A stretch of DNA of 44,394 nt from Candidatus Gastranaerophilales bacterium (GCA_944323595.1 CALUTF010000012.1:1-44394); one strand, 5' to 3'. Shown: positions 24,801-33,268, counted from the stretch's first letter. Program-made: numbers and translations. The notes: generated by a model from the sequence alone, not told the origin.

Positions 24801-26336
24801 AGTCTGTATTATATGGGTGCGACCATAGGCGGCGCGGATAAAGTTGTTAAAATATATCTGGATAGTATTTTGACACCGCTTAAGTTTAAGATAAATGATT
24901 TTAAATACAGCAATTTGATTCAATCCCAAAATAACAAGGCGTTTGAAATGGAAATGCTGAGGGCCTCAGGTGCTGTTCGAATGATTGATGAAAATACTGT
25001 TGTATTTGAAAACATGAAAATTAAAACAGCCAATCCTACCGATGCCAAGATATTTAATATTTTGTTTAGAAAACCGTTTATGAAACAGGGACTGTTTTCT
25101 TCTGATTTAACATTGAACGGTAATATCACTTCTCCAAAAGTCCGCGGTTTTCTTGATGTTACAAGTATTGATGTGCCGTTTTACGATTCTACGATTAATG
25201 ATATTCACGTTGATTTTACGTCAAGCGATATTCTTGTACGTTCAAGAGGAGTTGTATTAACTAATAACATTGATTTCTTTGCAAGAATGAAAAATGATTT
25301 GACTCCTCCGTTTATCTTGAAGAACGTCAAATTTGAACTTGCAGATTTGAATATCAACCAGATTACCCGCATAATCAGAGATTTGGAACTTGATTATCAG
25401 AGAAATAATCAGGTTGCCAAAAACGCGGTAGCCTCAAACGCACAGCTTCCGCTGGATATGTCGCAATTCAGGATTGAAGATGCACGGATACTTGCAGATA
25501 CTATTAAAGTCAAAAATATAAGCGCGGAAGATTTTGTCGCCTCTTTTAGGCTTGATGATAATATGGATTTAGCCGTTGATAATTTTAATTTTAAACTGGC
25601 AAACGGCAATGTTAACGGGAACCTTAAATATAATCTTGGTAACAACCTGCTGAATATGTCTTTAGATTTGAAAGATGCGGATGCGTTGATTATGTCAGAG
25701 GCTTTGTTCGACTTGAAAGGTCAGGTTTACGGGAATGTTACCGGAAATATTTCGCTTGCCTGTGACGGTAAATCGCAGGAAATTTGTACTAAAACACTCA
25801 GCGGAGCCGGCAGTTTTGATATAAAAGAGGGTAAAATGCCGAAACTGGGCTCTCTGGAATATCTTTTAAAAGCCGGTAATCTTATTACAGGCGGTATCCG
25901 CGGGCTTTCAATTAATGGTATAATTGATTTAATTACGCCGTTGAAAACCGGTGAATTTGAAGATATTAGCGGAAATATTGCAATTAAAGACGGTGTGATT
26001 TATCCGTTAAATATTTATTCCCGTGGCAAAGATTTAAATATTTATCTTACCGGAGAATATGATATCCTTTCTGCAGTTGCCAACATGAAAGTTTACGGAA
26101 ACCTGACAAGAAACATGTCAACTGTATTCGGGAAAATAAAGAACGCATCGTTAAATTCTCTTTTGAATACAATTCCTTTTATGAACAAAACTGAAATTGA
26201 CGATGATATGCGTAAAGAACTTGAGAAAATTCCGAATACAAAAGTCGGAAGTAATGAGGCAAGAATTTTTGCGGTAGAAGTTGAGGGTAATATTAACGGT
26301 GATGCTTATGTTAAAAGTTTCAAATGGGTTAAATAG
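21867..26336 (+). CDS. giant AsmA/TamB/YhdP-like envelope protein, 1489 aa
   Basis: An uncleaved N-terminal membrane helix (about 5-22, ILISAIVLSFLYGGYYWGI) anchors a very long periplasmic part made of repeated short beta strands with the pattern 'VNGNLKYNLGNNLLN' or 'LNGNITSPKVRGFLDV'. This is the signature of the AsmA/TamB/YhdP superfamily, whose members form a hydrophobic groove that carries phospholipids between inner and outer membrane. The C-terminal part (GSLEYLLKAGNLITGGIRGL, GEFEDISGNIAIKDGVIYP) fits the AsmA-like C-terminal domain. ATG 21867 is preferred over TTG 21858 from the promoter position. Its presence implies a two-membrane envelope. The last eight bases overlap yraN on the other strand. 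Confidence 0.85.
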   Translation: MGLKSKILISAIVLSFLYGGYYWGIPAAVNLPKRMPDIEAKIKQKSGFDISVKNPVLKMGIIPSIYFKAECAALLNSDGTKAFALEHPSLHLKLLPLIFNRVELDNFYAESVSADFSLGQDEKIRIGDYVLPEFKKNDVNFEASDVSIKKYKFNFDDEIRNKEFEYSGDNFILSEFSKHHISLSAKSVLTVNGKSSRINFDISSKFPLNKIDEDHLNINADIENLDLSVISEYARFFTQNQIKSTGGILNVKAVTTVTDTGHKNIISGVQVDNLSLVHEDKFKSIYSPNPLNITSNLSTMKNGLCINDMQIKSNGIDVNLNGNIKNLSSKVPNLENLVININPSRTDAFIPLMPGERNLSPDVDMYSLKQHPFYGDVSGQLKLNGNALTPDVYGQVIVTNGYLEHPIKTAPKGADIKLGFEKDYMTMDVFVPATKTENVTVNGGVFLYGEKIADLYIKSTQNVDLKTAQIVLNPLHRILKFLIGPVPVMDINGIGNIDLHVTGNKQKPHAFGQFNFRNAKVSFLEIHNMLVENGAGFLKFNDIDTYFENSKGDFHGKPVKITGTCNLYGVLDFNVLTNGQDMGDLLKIIRTSPMLKDIQPMIAPVKDAKGPADFNLHLTGEVPDIDNMVFNKNLFASGSVNLHSVAVIPQGLSVPLTAVSGILNFENTTADMDLVSFLDKSKINLKGKIADNRADLKISSDKFRAGDAFALIGGMFKMPFKEDFSSIITKFDAAYSGPVEVIDLDKIILNGKIYSNQGSKNIVQISDGEYSLKNGTIKLSPVKGSFNSIPYNMHFSVENAFSDNRKISGVFRMNGFNLETLSKLQNEDVVPENIRKELAGITNFEGTVDINANARNNSIKAFINPHDVSFIYQPARMKLKLNSGTISMNNDTLYLNKLNSYAGEMPVLLDGHVSNIYKKPYLNLYVNAKPTQEFFDQFFNNRTLYPLKLKGDMLLSARVNGYQDNIRSRINLDVAENSSLYYMGATIGGADKVVKIYLDSILTPLKFKINDFKYSNLIQSQNNKAFEMEMLRASGAVRMIDENTVVFENMKIKTANPTDAKIFNILFRKPFMKQGLFSSDLTLNGNITSPKVRGFLDVTSIDVPFYDSTINDIHVDFTSSDILVRSRGVVLTNNIDFFARMKNDLTPPFILKNVKFELADLNINQITRIIRDLELDYQRNNQVAKNAVASNAQLPLDMSQFRIEDARILADTIKVKNISAEDFVASFRLDDNMDLAVDNFNFKLANGNVNGNLKYNLGNNLLNMSLDLKDADALIMSEALFDLKGQVYGNVTGNISLACDGKSQEICTKTLSGAGSFDIKEGKMPKLGSLEYLLKAGNLITGGIRGLSINGIIDLITPLKTGEFEDISGNIAIKDGVIYPLNIYSRGKDLNIYLTGEYDILSAVANMKVYGNLTRNMSTVFGKIKNASLNSLLNTIPFMNKTEIDDDMRKELEKIPNTKVGSNEARIFAVEVEGNINGDAYVKSFKWVK

Positions 26337-26676
26337 ATTTCAGATGTTCAATTTTTAATTTCGGCTGCAGGGTAATCCCTATTATATCAATGCGGAAATT
26401 TTTATGTTTAACAGGTGTTGCTTGTAAATATGAAAAAACACCTGTTTTTATATTGTTGTATTTTGTTTTTGTAACAGCTTCCAGCGGGCTTCCAAAGTCG
26501 TTATTTTTTCTGGTCTTAACTTCTACAAAAACTAGGGTATCTTTTTGTTTTGCAATAATATCTATTTCACATAATTTAGAAAAATGCACGTTACGTTCTA
26601 TAATTTCATATCCGTTTTTCGTCAGATATTCGCAGGCTAAATCTTCACCTTTATTACCGAATTCCCGTTTATTCAT
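26329..26676 (-). CDS. yraN: YraN (UPF0102) family protein
   Basis: The protein has 115 aa and the family's conserved features: GNKGEDLACEYLTKNGYEIIERN at the start (FGxxGExxAxxYL pattern), then EIDIIAK and LVFVEVKTRK, which is the D-ExK core of a restriction-endonuclease-like fold. The function is uncertain; a DNA-processing nuclease role is assumed for the family. Its ATG overlaps the queF stop by one base (TAATG), so it is co-translated with queF. Confidence 0.93.
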   Translation of the reverse strand: MNKREFGNKGEDLACEYLTKNGYEIIERNVHFSKLCEIDIIAKQKDTLVFVEVKTRKNNDFGSPLEAVTKTKYNNIKTGVFSYLQATPVKHKNFRIDIIGITLQPKLKIEHLKSI

Positions 26677-27593
26677 TATTGTTTTATCCCGTGTCTTGCA
26701 TATTTTGTTAAGTCAATTAGGGCCTCAACATCTTTGACTTTACAGTTTTTGCTCCATCTTACAGGGCAGATATCTATTCCGCCGCGGCGTGTGTATAGCG
26801 CGCAGACAAAAAGTTCGTCATCTTTTTCCAGCAAATCATATAATCTTTTGAAAATCATTTCACAGCATTCTTCATGGAAATGATATTCTGATCTGAATGA
26901 TGTCAGGTATTCCACAATAGTATTTTCATCAATGTGGTTTTGTGATTTGTAATAAATGAAAGCATCGCCAAAATCCGGCTGGTGGGTAACTCTGCAGTTT
27001 GAGCGCAGAGAATCAAAATAGATATAATGCTCTTGAGTATTCTCCGTTTCAATAACTTTCAAGACTTCCGGCGCTTCTTTGAAGTTGTTAATTTTTATGC
27101 TGTTCTCATCTGCCAGCTGCATAATATTTTCAAAGTTATTAAAAATATCAATTCGTTTTGTATCAGGTTTTAAAAAATTGACTTCGACTGTTGTATGCAG
27201 CTTTTCGCTCAAATCTTTCTCTATTAATTCTTTACAAATTTTCAGGCAATCTTCAGTATTTTCACCTGTTCTTGTCATATTAAAAGAATTCAAATATAAT
27301 TTCAGTGATTTTGATTCAACAAGGAAATCATTATTACAATTGTATCTTAACTTTAATACTCTTGTGACGGGAACCCCGTTTTTGGTCAGGGTTGAAAACT
27401 CGTAACAATGCCATACATCCTGACCCTCAAACGGCAGATTATCATTTGTAATACCATATTGTTTCCTGTTTTCATGTCTTGGAACCGCAACTAGAATTTC
27501 CGGAGTATAGGTTTCCTTGCCGCTTACTTTTTTCCCGAGCAGCGTGGATGCTATTTGGTCGGTTTGACTTGTTTGATTAAGCGAGTTCTTCAT
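26676..27593 (-). CDS. queF: NADPH-dependent preQ0 reductase, two-domain type
   Basis: QueF reduces 7-cyano-7-deazaguanine (preQ0) to preQ1 for queuosine in tRNA. The long two-domain (YqcD) form is recognised by 305 aa, the N-terminal NADPH-binding motif ESKSLKLYLNSFN (about 93-105) and the catalytic pair Cys200 and Asp207 in SNCRVTHQPDFGD. SFRSEYHFHEEC follows as expected. It overlaps the upstream symporter gene by 17 bp. No other queuosine genes are in view. Confidence 0.95.
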   Translation of the reverse strand: MKNSLNQTSQTDQIASTLLGKKVSGKETYTPEILVAVPRHENRKQYGITNDNLPFEGQDVWHCYEFSTLTKNGVPVTRVLKLRYNCNNDFLVESKSLKLYLNSFNMTRTGENTEDCLKICKELIEKDLSEKLHTTVEVNFLKPDTKRIDIFNNFENIMQLADENSIKINNFKEAPEVLKVIETENTQEHYIYFDSLRSNCRVTHQPDFGDAFIYYKSQNHIDENTIVEYLTSFRSEYHFHEECCEMIFKRLYDLLEKDDELFVCALYTRRGGIDICPVRWSKNCKVKDVEALIDLTKYARHGIKQ

Positions 27594-28899
27594 ACTTAGC
27601 AGGGTTGTTTAATAAATCATAGTTAATTTCATTTTCGTTATCAGCTATAGCTGCAACAACAACTGCATCAGATGTTACATTGACAAGGGTTCTCATCATA
27701 TCTGTAATTCTTTCTATCGTGAACAGGAATGCAAAGCCTGCAACCAGTTGTTCCGGGCTTAAGCCCATGCCGTTAAGAATAAGAGCAATTGTAATTAACC
27801 CAGCCCCCGGAATACCTGCACATGTACTTGATGCAATGATAGCAAGTAATGCTATTTGAACAATTAAGAACGGAGTGAGCGCTACACCGTAAGCCTGAGT
27901 TAGGAAAATAACGGCAACAACCTGTAACAAAGCTGTTCCATCCATATTTAATGTTGCACCTAAAGGAAGTACAAAGCTTGAAATTTTATGAGAAATACCT
28001 CTCTTTTCACAGCATGCAATAGTCAGCGGCAGAGTAGCGGAAGAGCTTGCTGTTCCGAAAGCAACCATCATTGCTTCCGCAATAGCTGAATAAAGCATCC
28101 AGATAGATACTTTTGAGAAAAATCTCAAGAACAGCGGATAAACAACGAATAATTGTAATAAAAATCCTATAGCTAATACCAGCAGATATTTTGAAATACT
28201 TGCAAAAATATCAATACCGAAGCTGGAAACAGCAGAAGCGGTCAGTGCAAAAACACCCGGAGCTGCAAGGAACATAATCCAGTCGGTAATTTTCATTGTA
28301 GCTGCAAAAATAGATTCAAAGAATGAAACAATCGGTCTGTTAACATCGCCAACTTTAGCAAGAGCAACTGCAAAGATTAAGACGAATACAATAATAGCAA
28401 CCATATTACCGTTTGCAAGAGCATTTAAAGGATTGCTCGGGATAAATCCAAGGAACATATTGAGTAAGTTCCCCTGTTGTTCATCCATTGCAGTTGCAAC
28501 AGTAGTTTGCACCTCGGCAGCGGCATTTTCTGTAATATAATGAGCAGCACCGTTACCCGGATGCATAACAAGAGCGAGTGCAGTTCCTATCACAACAGCC
28601 GCTACTGTTATTATCCCATAGTATAAAATCATTTTTGAGCCGAATTTGCTCAATTGTTTATTGTCGCCTATACTTGTAACCCCGATTACAATGGCGGATA
28701 CAACCAGCGGGATTACAACCATTTGGATTAATCTTATAAATATTTGACCAACGAATGTAAGGATATTGGAAACCAAAATATTTTGATGTGAATGCAGGAA
28801 TATACCAACCAGAATACCGGCAATTATACCGAAAAATATGTGCCAATTTCTTTTTATACCTAATCCCAGTGCAATCAAAATCTGCATATGTAGTTTCAT
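27577..28899 (-). CDS. dicarboxylate/amino acid:cation symporter (DAACS family)
   Basis: This inner-membrane transporter of the glutamate/aspartate/C4-dicarboxylate family is 440 aa, with about eight helices and two re-entrant loops. Family motifs are visible: AFGTASSSATLP (HP1 Ser-rich loop), LPLGATLNMDGTALLQ (helix 7 NMDGT, Na/substrate site) and AGIPGAGLITIALILNGMGL (HP2). It imports glutamate, aspartate or succinate/fumarate with Na+ or H+; the exact substrate is not decided by sequence. GAGGTT lies seven bases before the ATG at 28899. It is the first gene of the symporter-queF-yraN operon. Confidence 0.94.
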   Translation of the reverse strand: MKLHMQILIALGLGIKRNWHIFFGIIAGILVGIFLHSHQNILVSNILTFVGQIFIRLIQMVVIPLVVSAIVIGVTSIGDNKQLSKFGSKMILYYGIITVAAVVIGTALALVMHPGNGAAHYITENAAAEVQTTVATAMDEQQGNLLNMFLGFIPSNPLNALANGNMVAIIVFVLIFAVALAKVGDVNRPIVSFFESIFAATMKITDWIMFLAAPGVFALTASAVSSFGIDIFASISKYLLVLAIGFLLQLFVVYPLFLRFFSKVSIWMLYSAIAEAMMVAFGTASSSATLPLTIACCEKRGISHKISSFVLPLGATLNMDGTALLQVVAVIFLTQAYGVALTPFLIVQIALLAIIASSTCAGIPGAGLITIALILNGMGLSPEQLVAGFAFLFTIERITDMMRTLVNVTSDAVVVAAIADNENEINYDLLNNPAKYEELA

Positions 28900-28980
28900 A
28901 TATATAACCTCTTCATTCTATTCTTTAACTCGTTTATTATATCATCCGGCGATAAAAAATTCAAATATTTCCCTTAAAAA

Positions 28981-29421
28981 TCATAGGGTTGATGGAGATT
29001 CTGGATTTAATTGGGACGGTTTCATCAGGTATTCATTTCTTGAGATTTTAAAAAGTTTCCGTTTGATAATCATATTTTTATGATCTGCAATATCAGCGCC
29101 GAGCAGAGCACCCATAGTACCGAACGCAAGAGTTGTAAGTGTTTTAAGCCCCCAACTTTTTTGCCATAAAATGCTCGCAGTTCCGCCTGTAATTAAGCCC
29201 AATGCGCCGCCGATAGTACTGTAGGCTTTAACTTTCTGGGCAATAATTGAACGTTTGCCTTTTCCGTCAATATGTTCATTTTCGTATTTATTTCTTAATT
29301 TTTCAAAAGTATCAGCATTTTCTTTTTTTACGCTTACAATTGCTTTTTTACCTGTGTAAACCTTTGTAATTTCGTAATATTGTCTTTTGTCATTCGGACC
29401 TGCAACTTGTTTTATCGCCAT
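28981..29421 (-). CDS. hypothetical membrane-associated protein, 146 aa
   Basis: I do not recognise it. A basic N-terminal half (YTGKKAIVSVKKENADTF and a charged helix) precedes two Gly-rich hydrophobic segments (about 68-88, STIGGALGLITGGTASIL; about 95-113, TTLAFGTMGALLGADI), then a basic tail. The two Gly-rich spans could form a membrane hairpin. AGAGGG lies before the ATG at 29421. It stands alone between the symporter and tRNA-Pro. Confidence 0.65.
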   Translation of the reverse strand: MAIKQVAGPNDKRQYYEITKVYTGKKAIVSVKKENADTFEKLRNKYENEHIDGKGKRSIIAQKVKAYSTIGGALGLITGGTASILWQKSWGLKTLTTLAFGTMGALLGADIADHKNMIIKRKLFKISRNEYLMKPSQLNPESPSTL

Positions 29422-29483
29422 AAATTATACCCTCTGAATTTTTATTTATTATATTATAACTTTAACAAAAATAAATTTGCTAC

Positions 29484-29511
29484 TTGATATTAAAATTGGG
29501 TGTACTATAAT
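29484..29511 (+). promoter_or_regulatory. promoter of tRNA-Pro
   Basis: TTGATA (29484-29489), a 16-bp spacer and TATAAT (29506-29511) lie 25 bp before the tRNA gene. Confidence 0.7.
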
Positions 29512-29536
29512 AAAATATGTAACAATAAAACTATAT

Positions 29537-29610
29537 CGGAATGTAGCGCAGTTTGGTAGCGCACCGTGTTCGGGTCGCGGGGGTCGCAGGTTCGAATCCT
29601 GTCATTCCGA
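29537..29610 (+). tRNA. tRNA-Pro (CGG)
   Basis: This is a full cloverleaf: acceptor CGGAATG/CATTCCG, D stem GCGC/GCGC, anticodon stem CCGTG/CGCGG around the loop TTCGGGT (anticodon CGG), and T arm GCAGG-TTCGAAT-CCTGT. The discriminator is A and no CCA is encoded. The last eight bases are the start of a tandem repeat. Confidence 0.95.
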
Positions 29611-29932
29611 TTTTTTGTATAAAATTTTACGATACATGGACAGGATTACATCCTGACAGGATGCAAGAATTTTAACGCCTCAAAAATCGGCGAAAATTCT
29701 ATCCATCCTGCATTCGTCAATCTACGCAATTAAAAATTGCTTGATTGTCGTATCATTCCGATTTTTTTGTATAAAATTTCACAATGCATGGACAGGATTA
29801 CATCCTGACAGGATGCAAGAACTTTGACGCCTCAAAAATCGGCGAAAATTCTATCCATCCTGCATCCGTCAATCTACGCAATTAAAAATTGCTTGATTGT
29901 CGTATCATTCCGATTTTTTGTATAAAGTTTTG
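29603..29932. repeat. 151-bp tandem repeat beginning in the tRNA-Pro 3' end
   Basis: Two full copies (29603-29753 and 29754-29905) and the start of a third (29906-29932) each begin with CATTCCGATTTTTTTGTATAA, where CATTCCGA is the tRNA 3' acceptor end. The copies differ at only a few positions. Each unit can fold: GCAATT-AAA-AATTGC is a perfect hairpin, and AGAATTTT...CGCC pairs with GGCG...AAAATTCT. No reading frame is conserved. The array ends next to the stop codon of the gene at 29937-30383. Confidence 0.85.
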
Positions 29933-29936
29933 CCTG

Positions 29937-30383
29937 CTAGTCGACAAGTTTATTCCAGCCTGCAAGAACTTTTTTATACCATTTCATTCTGGATGTTTTG
30001 AGTTTTGAAGAGTCAAAGCAAAAAGATTCAAAGTAAGATTCAATGGCTTTTCTTTTGTAAATTGTATCGGGGTATAATCCTTTGTATGAGCTATCAAACA
30101 ACATTTGTTCAAACGGAAATTTTTTTGTCAATGCAAGTAATTTTGTAGAAATTGACCAGTTTCCGGAATTGTCTTTTGTTTTTAATCTTTGTTCAGGTTT
30201 GACAAAAGTTTTTGGGTCGTTAATCGCTTCTATAAGTTTTAGTTTTGCATATCCGGGAGCTTTTTCACCTGCAACTAAAAATTTATGATAACTTTTTTCG
30301 GCACGTACATCATTTGCATTTAAATATCTTATAGTATCGTATGCATGCTGTGTTATCGCTTTTACGTTGACTTTCGGTATCAT
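29937..30383 (-). CDS. hypothetical protein, 148 aa
   Basis: I do not recognise it. The product is soluble, basic and rich in Lys, Tyr and Phe, with no signal peptide. It opens with MIPKVNVKAITQHAYDTIRYLN and has a mostly helical pattern (EAINDPKTF, KAIESYFESFCF). AAAGGAG lies well placed before the ATG at 30383, so expression is likely. The 3' end abuts the tandem repeat array, where tRNA-Pro-derived copies end. Confidence 0.7.
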   Translation of the reverse strand: MIPKVNVKAITQHAYDTIRYLNANDVRAEKSYHKFLVAGEKAPGYAKLKLIEAINDPKTFVKPEQRLKTKDNSGNWSISTKLLALTKKFPFEQMLFDSSYKGLYPDTIYKRKAIESYFESFCFDSSKLKTSRMKWYKKVLAGWNKLVD

Positions 30384-30447
30384 TTTGACTCCTTTGTTTA
30401 CTTAACCCCATATGTTTATGCATAAAAACGAAACAATATTTTTTTTG

Positions 30448-32160
30448 CTATTTATTTAACAAATCTTTATGAAATGCATTATTGATATCAAGCCTTGTAA
30501 TTATTCCTTTAATTTTATTGTTTCTATCTGTGACGATAAGCCATTCAGTATTGTTGGAGTGGAGTCTGTAATAAGCTATGTATAAATTATTTCCCGGCAT
30601 AATTGTAACCGGTGCAGGATTCATTATTTTATCAATCGTTGTGTCCTGTGCAATTCCCTGAAATAAGGCATCTTCAATGTCAGATTTTGTAATAATTCCG
30701 GCAAGTCTTTTTTTAGTGTCAACTACGGGGTATGCTGAATGTCCGTACTCTAAAAGCACCTGTTCCGCATCATTAATTGTAGAATTAGTATTCAGGGTAA
30801 TAACATTGTGTGCCATAAAATCTTTTACAAACAGTTTACTCAGTAATTTGGCTTCAGGGGATTGTGCCTGATTTACAATAAGGCTTGCATAAATTGGTCT
30901 GTGGTTCATTTTTTCTGCTATCAAATCCGCAATAGCAGCACTCAGCATTATAGGCAGAATATGGTGGTATCCTCCTGTCATCTCAAAGACCATTACAACT
31001 GCAGTAATCGGCGTACGTGCGACTGCTGATAAAAATGCTCCCATCCCTATCATAGCAATGATTATTGGATTTACATCCAATCCGCAGTTATTAAAAATTG
31101 TACCTGTGAAATACCCGAGAAAAGCTCCTAACATCAGCATTGGCAGAAATATCCCGCCAGCAGCGCCCGAGCCAAAACATAAAGGTGTTATAAAAAATTT
31201 GGCTAAAAATATTATAATTACGCTTGTCACTGTGAATTTATTTTCTAAAAGCAAATCTACAGAAAAATTTCCGGAGCCAAGAATATATGGAATGAATAAA
31301 CCTGCAATTCCTACAATTAAACCTGCCATAGCCGGTTTTGCCCAATTGGGAATTTTTATTTTTTCAAATATCTCGTTACTTTTAAATATAACTTTGGAAA
31401 ACGCAACTCCCAGCACCCCTGCCGTCAGTCCAAGGATTACACATACTATAACCAGATCTAATGATAATTCACCGCCTGTAATATAAGGGATATTAAAAGA
31501 AGGATTTACACCAAGGTAGTGTCTGGCAAAGGAGGCTGCCGTGACAGTTGCTACCAGTACCGGAAATAATAGCGACGGTGAAAATTTTTGTACCAATTCT
31601 TCAAGCACAAAGATTGTTCCCGCAATCGGAGCATTAAAAGTTGCACCTATAGCAGACCCTGCACCTGCAGCTATTAATTTATCTTTGTCGGTGCCTTTCA
31701 TTTTAAATATTTTTCCGACCAGCGCGCCTGCTCCCGCGCCAAGCTGTACGCTTGGTCCTTCTCTTCCCAGTGATAACCCGGAACCTATTCCTGCGACACC
31801 GGCAAAGAATTTGACAAATATACTGCGTATTCGTGTAAGATTTCCCATTCTTGCCATTGTCATTTTTACATAAGGAATTCCGCTGCCTTTTGTCTCCGGC
31901 GCTATTTTGAATACCAGAAGTCCTGATATTAAACCGCCGGTTGTTGTTATTAACGGAAATATAAGATTTTTAATTCCGGTGCTTAGTGTGTTGCAATAAG
32001 CGTTTATGCTGCTGAATGTAAAATCAATACTTATTTTAAACAGAACGACAAGCACTCCTGAAATTAATCCAACAAGAACTGCCTGCAATATAATTTTGCT
32101 TCTTGCAATTTCCTGTAAAAAATAGCCCGTTTGTCTGAAAATTTTATTATTTATATGCAT
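30448..32160 (-). CDS. ClC-family chloride/proton antiporter with CBS domains
   Basis: At 570 aa, it has a ClC membrane core (about 1-430) followed by a CBS pair (about 445-565). The selectivity motifs are GSGIP (92-96), GREGPSVQ with the gating Glu134, and GSGAAGGIFLPML. The internal proton glutamate is present: FVLEELV, with Glu188 in the position of E. coli Glu203, so it should be a Cl-/H+ exchanger, not a channel. The CBS domains probably bind adenine nucleotides. The gene starts 22 bp after the matrixin-like gene on the same strand, without a visible ribosome binding site. Confidence 0.95.
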   Translation of the reverse strand: MHINNKIFRQTGYFLQEIARSKIILQAVLVGLISGVLVVLFKISIDFTFSSINAYCNTLSTGIKNLIFPLITTTGGLISGLLVFKIAPETKGSGIPYVKMTMARMGNLTRIRSIFVKFFAGVAGIGSGLSLGREGPSVQLGAGAGALVGKIFKMKGTDKDKLIAAGAGSAIGATFNAPIAGTIFVLEELVQKFSPSLLFPVLVATVTAASFARHYLGVNPSFNIPYITGGELSLDLVIVCVILGLTAGVLGVAFSKVIFKSNEIFEKIKIPNWAKPAMAGLIVGIAGLFIPYILGSGNFSVDLLLENKFTVTSVIIIFLAKFFITPLCFGSGAAGGIFLPMLMLGAFLGYFTGTIFNNCGLDVNPIIIAMIGMGAFLSAVARTPITAVVMVFEMTGGYHHILPIMLSAAIADLIAEKMNHRPIYASLIVNQAQSPEAKLLSKLFVKDFMAHNVITLNTNSTINDAEQVLLEYGHSAYPVVDTKKRLAGIITKSDIEDALFQGIAQDTTIDKIMNPAPVTIMPGNNLYIAYYRLHSNNTEWLIVTDRNNKIKGIITRLDINNAFHKDLLNK

Positions 32161-32182
32161 ACATTAATCATATAACAAAGTT

Positions 32183-32713
32183 TTAATCCGGCAGGTAAAT
32201 CTTTTTTAAAGTATCTAAATCATTTCCTGACAAAAATGTTTGTCCGTGCACCTGTGGATACATAATATCTCCGCGGGATGCAGAATGCGGAAGCCCGAGG
32301 GCGTGTCCGATTTCATGAAGTGAAGTTTCGTAAAGTTCACTGTCATTTAATTCCCTACCTGTAGCGGGATCCAGAAGAAATATCGTTAAATCCGCTTTTG
32401 AGTAAAACCCCAGAGGACTCTGGGTTGCGGCTAACCCGACAGCATTAGAAAAGTCTTTCTTTTGAATTTTGGGATTTTTATCTTCAAATTTTACATGCAA
32501 TGATGCCGCTAACTTTGCATCTTTCATTTTAAAAGTTACAATTTCATCTGATGCAGACTGCCATGTATTAAATGCTTTTTCTACAATAGCTTTTTTAGGA
32601 TGGTCTTCTATATACACATTAAGCGGGAAATACCCCCAGCGCGGTGTTCTCCATGCTAAAGTTGCCCCGCAGCATATAAGCATTATGAAGATAAACAGTA
32701 AAAATCTTTTCAT
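32183..32713 (-). CDS. matrixin-like exported zinc metalloprotease, 176 aa
   Basis: A signal peptide (about 1-20, LLFIFIMLICCGATLA) precedes a small metzincin domain. The zinc site is HEIGHALGLPHS with His133, Glu134, His137 and His143, and the Met-turn is GDIMYP (Met151). That is the complete matrixin set, in one of the smallest possible catalytic domains with no propeptide. It would cut proteins in the periplasm or outside. AAGGA lies seven bases before its ATG, inside the end of the upstream paralogue (three bases between stop and ATG), so the two are made together. Confidence 0.9.
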   Translation of the reverse strand: MKRFLLFIFIMLICCGATLAWRTPRWGYFPLNVYIEDHPKKAIVEKAFNTWQSASDEIVTFKMKDAKLAASLHVKFEDKNPKIQKKDFSNAVGLAATQSPLGFYSKADLTIFLLDPATGRELNDSELYETSLHEIGHALGLPHSASRGDIMYPQVHGQTFLSGNDLDTLKKIYLPD

Positions 32714-32716
32714 TAA

Positions 32717-33268
32717 TTATTCCTTAGAATCTTCACGCTTTTGTATGGTATCTTTTATTGATGTTTCTCTGTAAGTTTTATCCAGCACTTCAATATCTTT
32801 ATCCTGAAGTTCATTTGGTTGGGTTACTTGTTCATAGAAATTTTTTGTAGTTATGTAGCCCTGGTCTTCAATAAGTTTCAGCCCGAGTGCATTTGCAATT
32901 TCATGCAGTGCAGCCGCTTTAAATCTTGTATCCGGGAGTTTCTTTCCTCCGACAGCATCTGCAAGTATAACATCAACTTTGAATAAATAAGTAGTGGCAG
33001 CATGAATGTCTGTCGTTCCTGGAACATTTGCATCACCTGCGACTTCAAATACTATATTGGCAGAAATTTTGCTTTTTGATTGTTTGAAGCTTATAAGACC
33101 GTTGGATTTCGTGCTCCATTCATTTAAAGCTTCATTGATGGCTTCTGCTCTGTCACCAGCAGGAACATAAACTTTTACCGGAAAAAAACTCCATCTCGGC
33201 ATTGTAAATGCTATTGCGGATGCTGTTGTTACTAATAATAATCCTAAAGTTAATAATATCTTTTTCAT
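32717..33268 (-). CDS. degenerate matrixin paralogue (pseudoprotease), 183 aa
   Basis: It is homologous to its neighbour along its length: signal peptide, then TMPRWSFFPVKVYV versus RTPRWGYFPLNVYI, and a helix ending LHEIANALGL versus LHEIGHALGL. The second zinc His is replaced by Asn126, the third is absent, and the Met-turn is lost (GYITT). His122 and Glu123 remain. It should not be an active protease; a role as regulator, inhibitor or binding partner of the active protein is possible. The reading frame is intact, so it is not a pseudogene. A TATATT seven bases before the ATG at 33268 suggests a near-leaderless start. Confidence 0.82.
   Translation of the reverse strand: MKKILLTLGLLLVTTASAIAFTMPRWSFFPVKVYVPAGDRAEAINEALNEWSTKSNGLISFKQSKSKISANIVFEVAGDANVPGTTDIHAATTYLFKVDVILADAVGGKKLPDTRFKAAALHEIANALGLKLIEDQGYITTKNFYEQVTQPNELQDKDIEVLDKTYRETSIKDTIQKREDSKE

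Noticed and set aside
27594-28980. Possible preQ1 riboswitch for queF
   Set aside because: queF starts inside the symporter gene, so it has no leader of its own; the 81 bp before the symporter gene shows no preQ1-type hairpin that I can recognise.
29537-29932. tRNA-Pro with repeated 3' ends as attachment sites of an integrated element
   Set aside because: The units are directly adjacent (151 bp apart) with no integrase or cargo genes between them, so there is no integrated element here.
32717-33268. Calling the degenerate matrixin a pseudogene
   Set aside because: The frame, signal peptide and length are intact and it is translationally coupled to its active partner; only catalytic residues changed.
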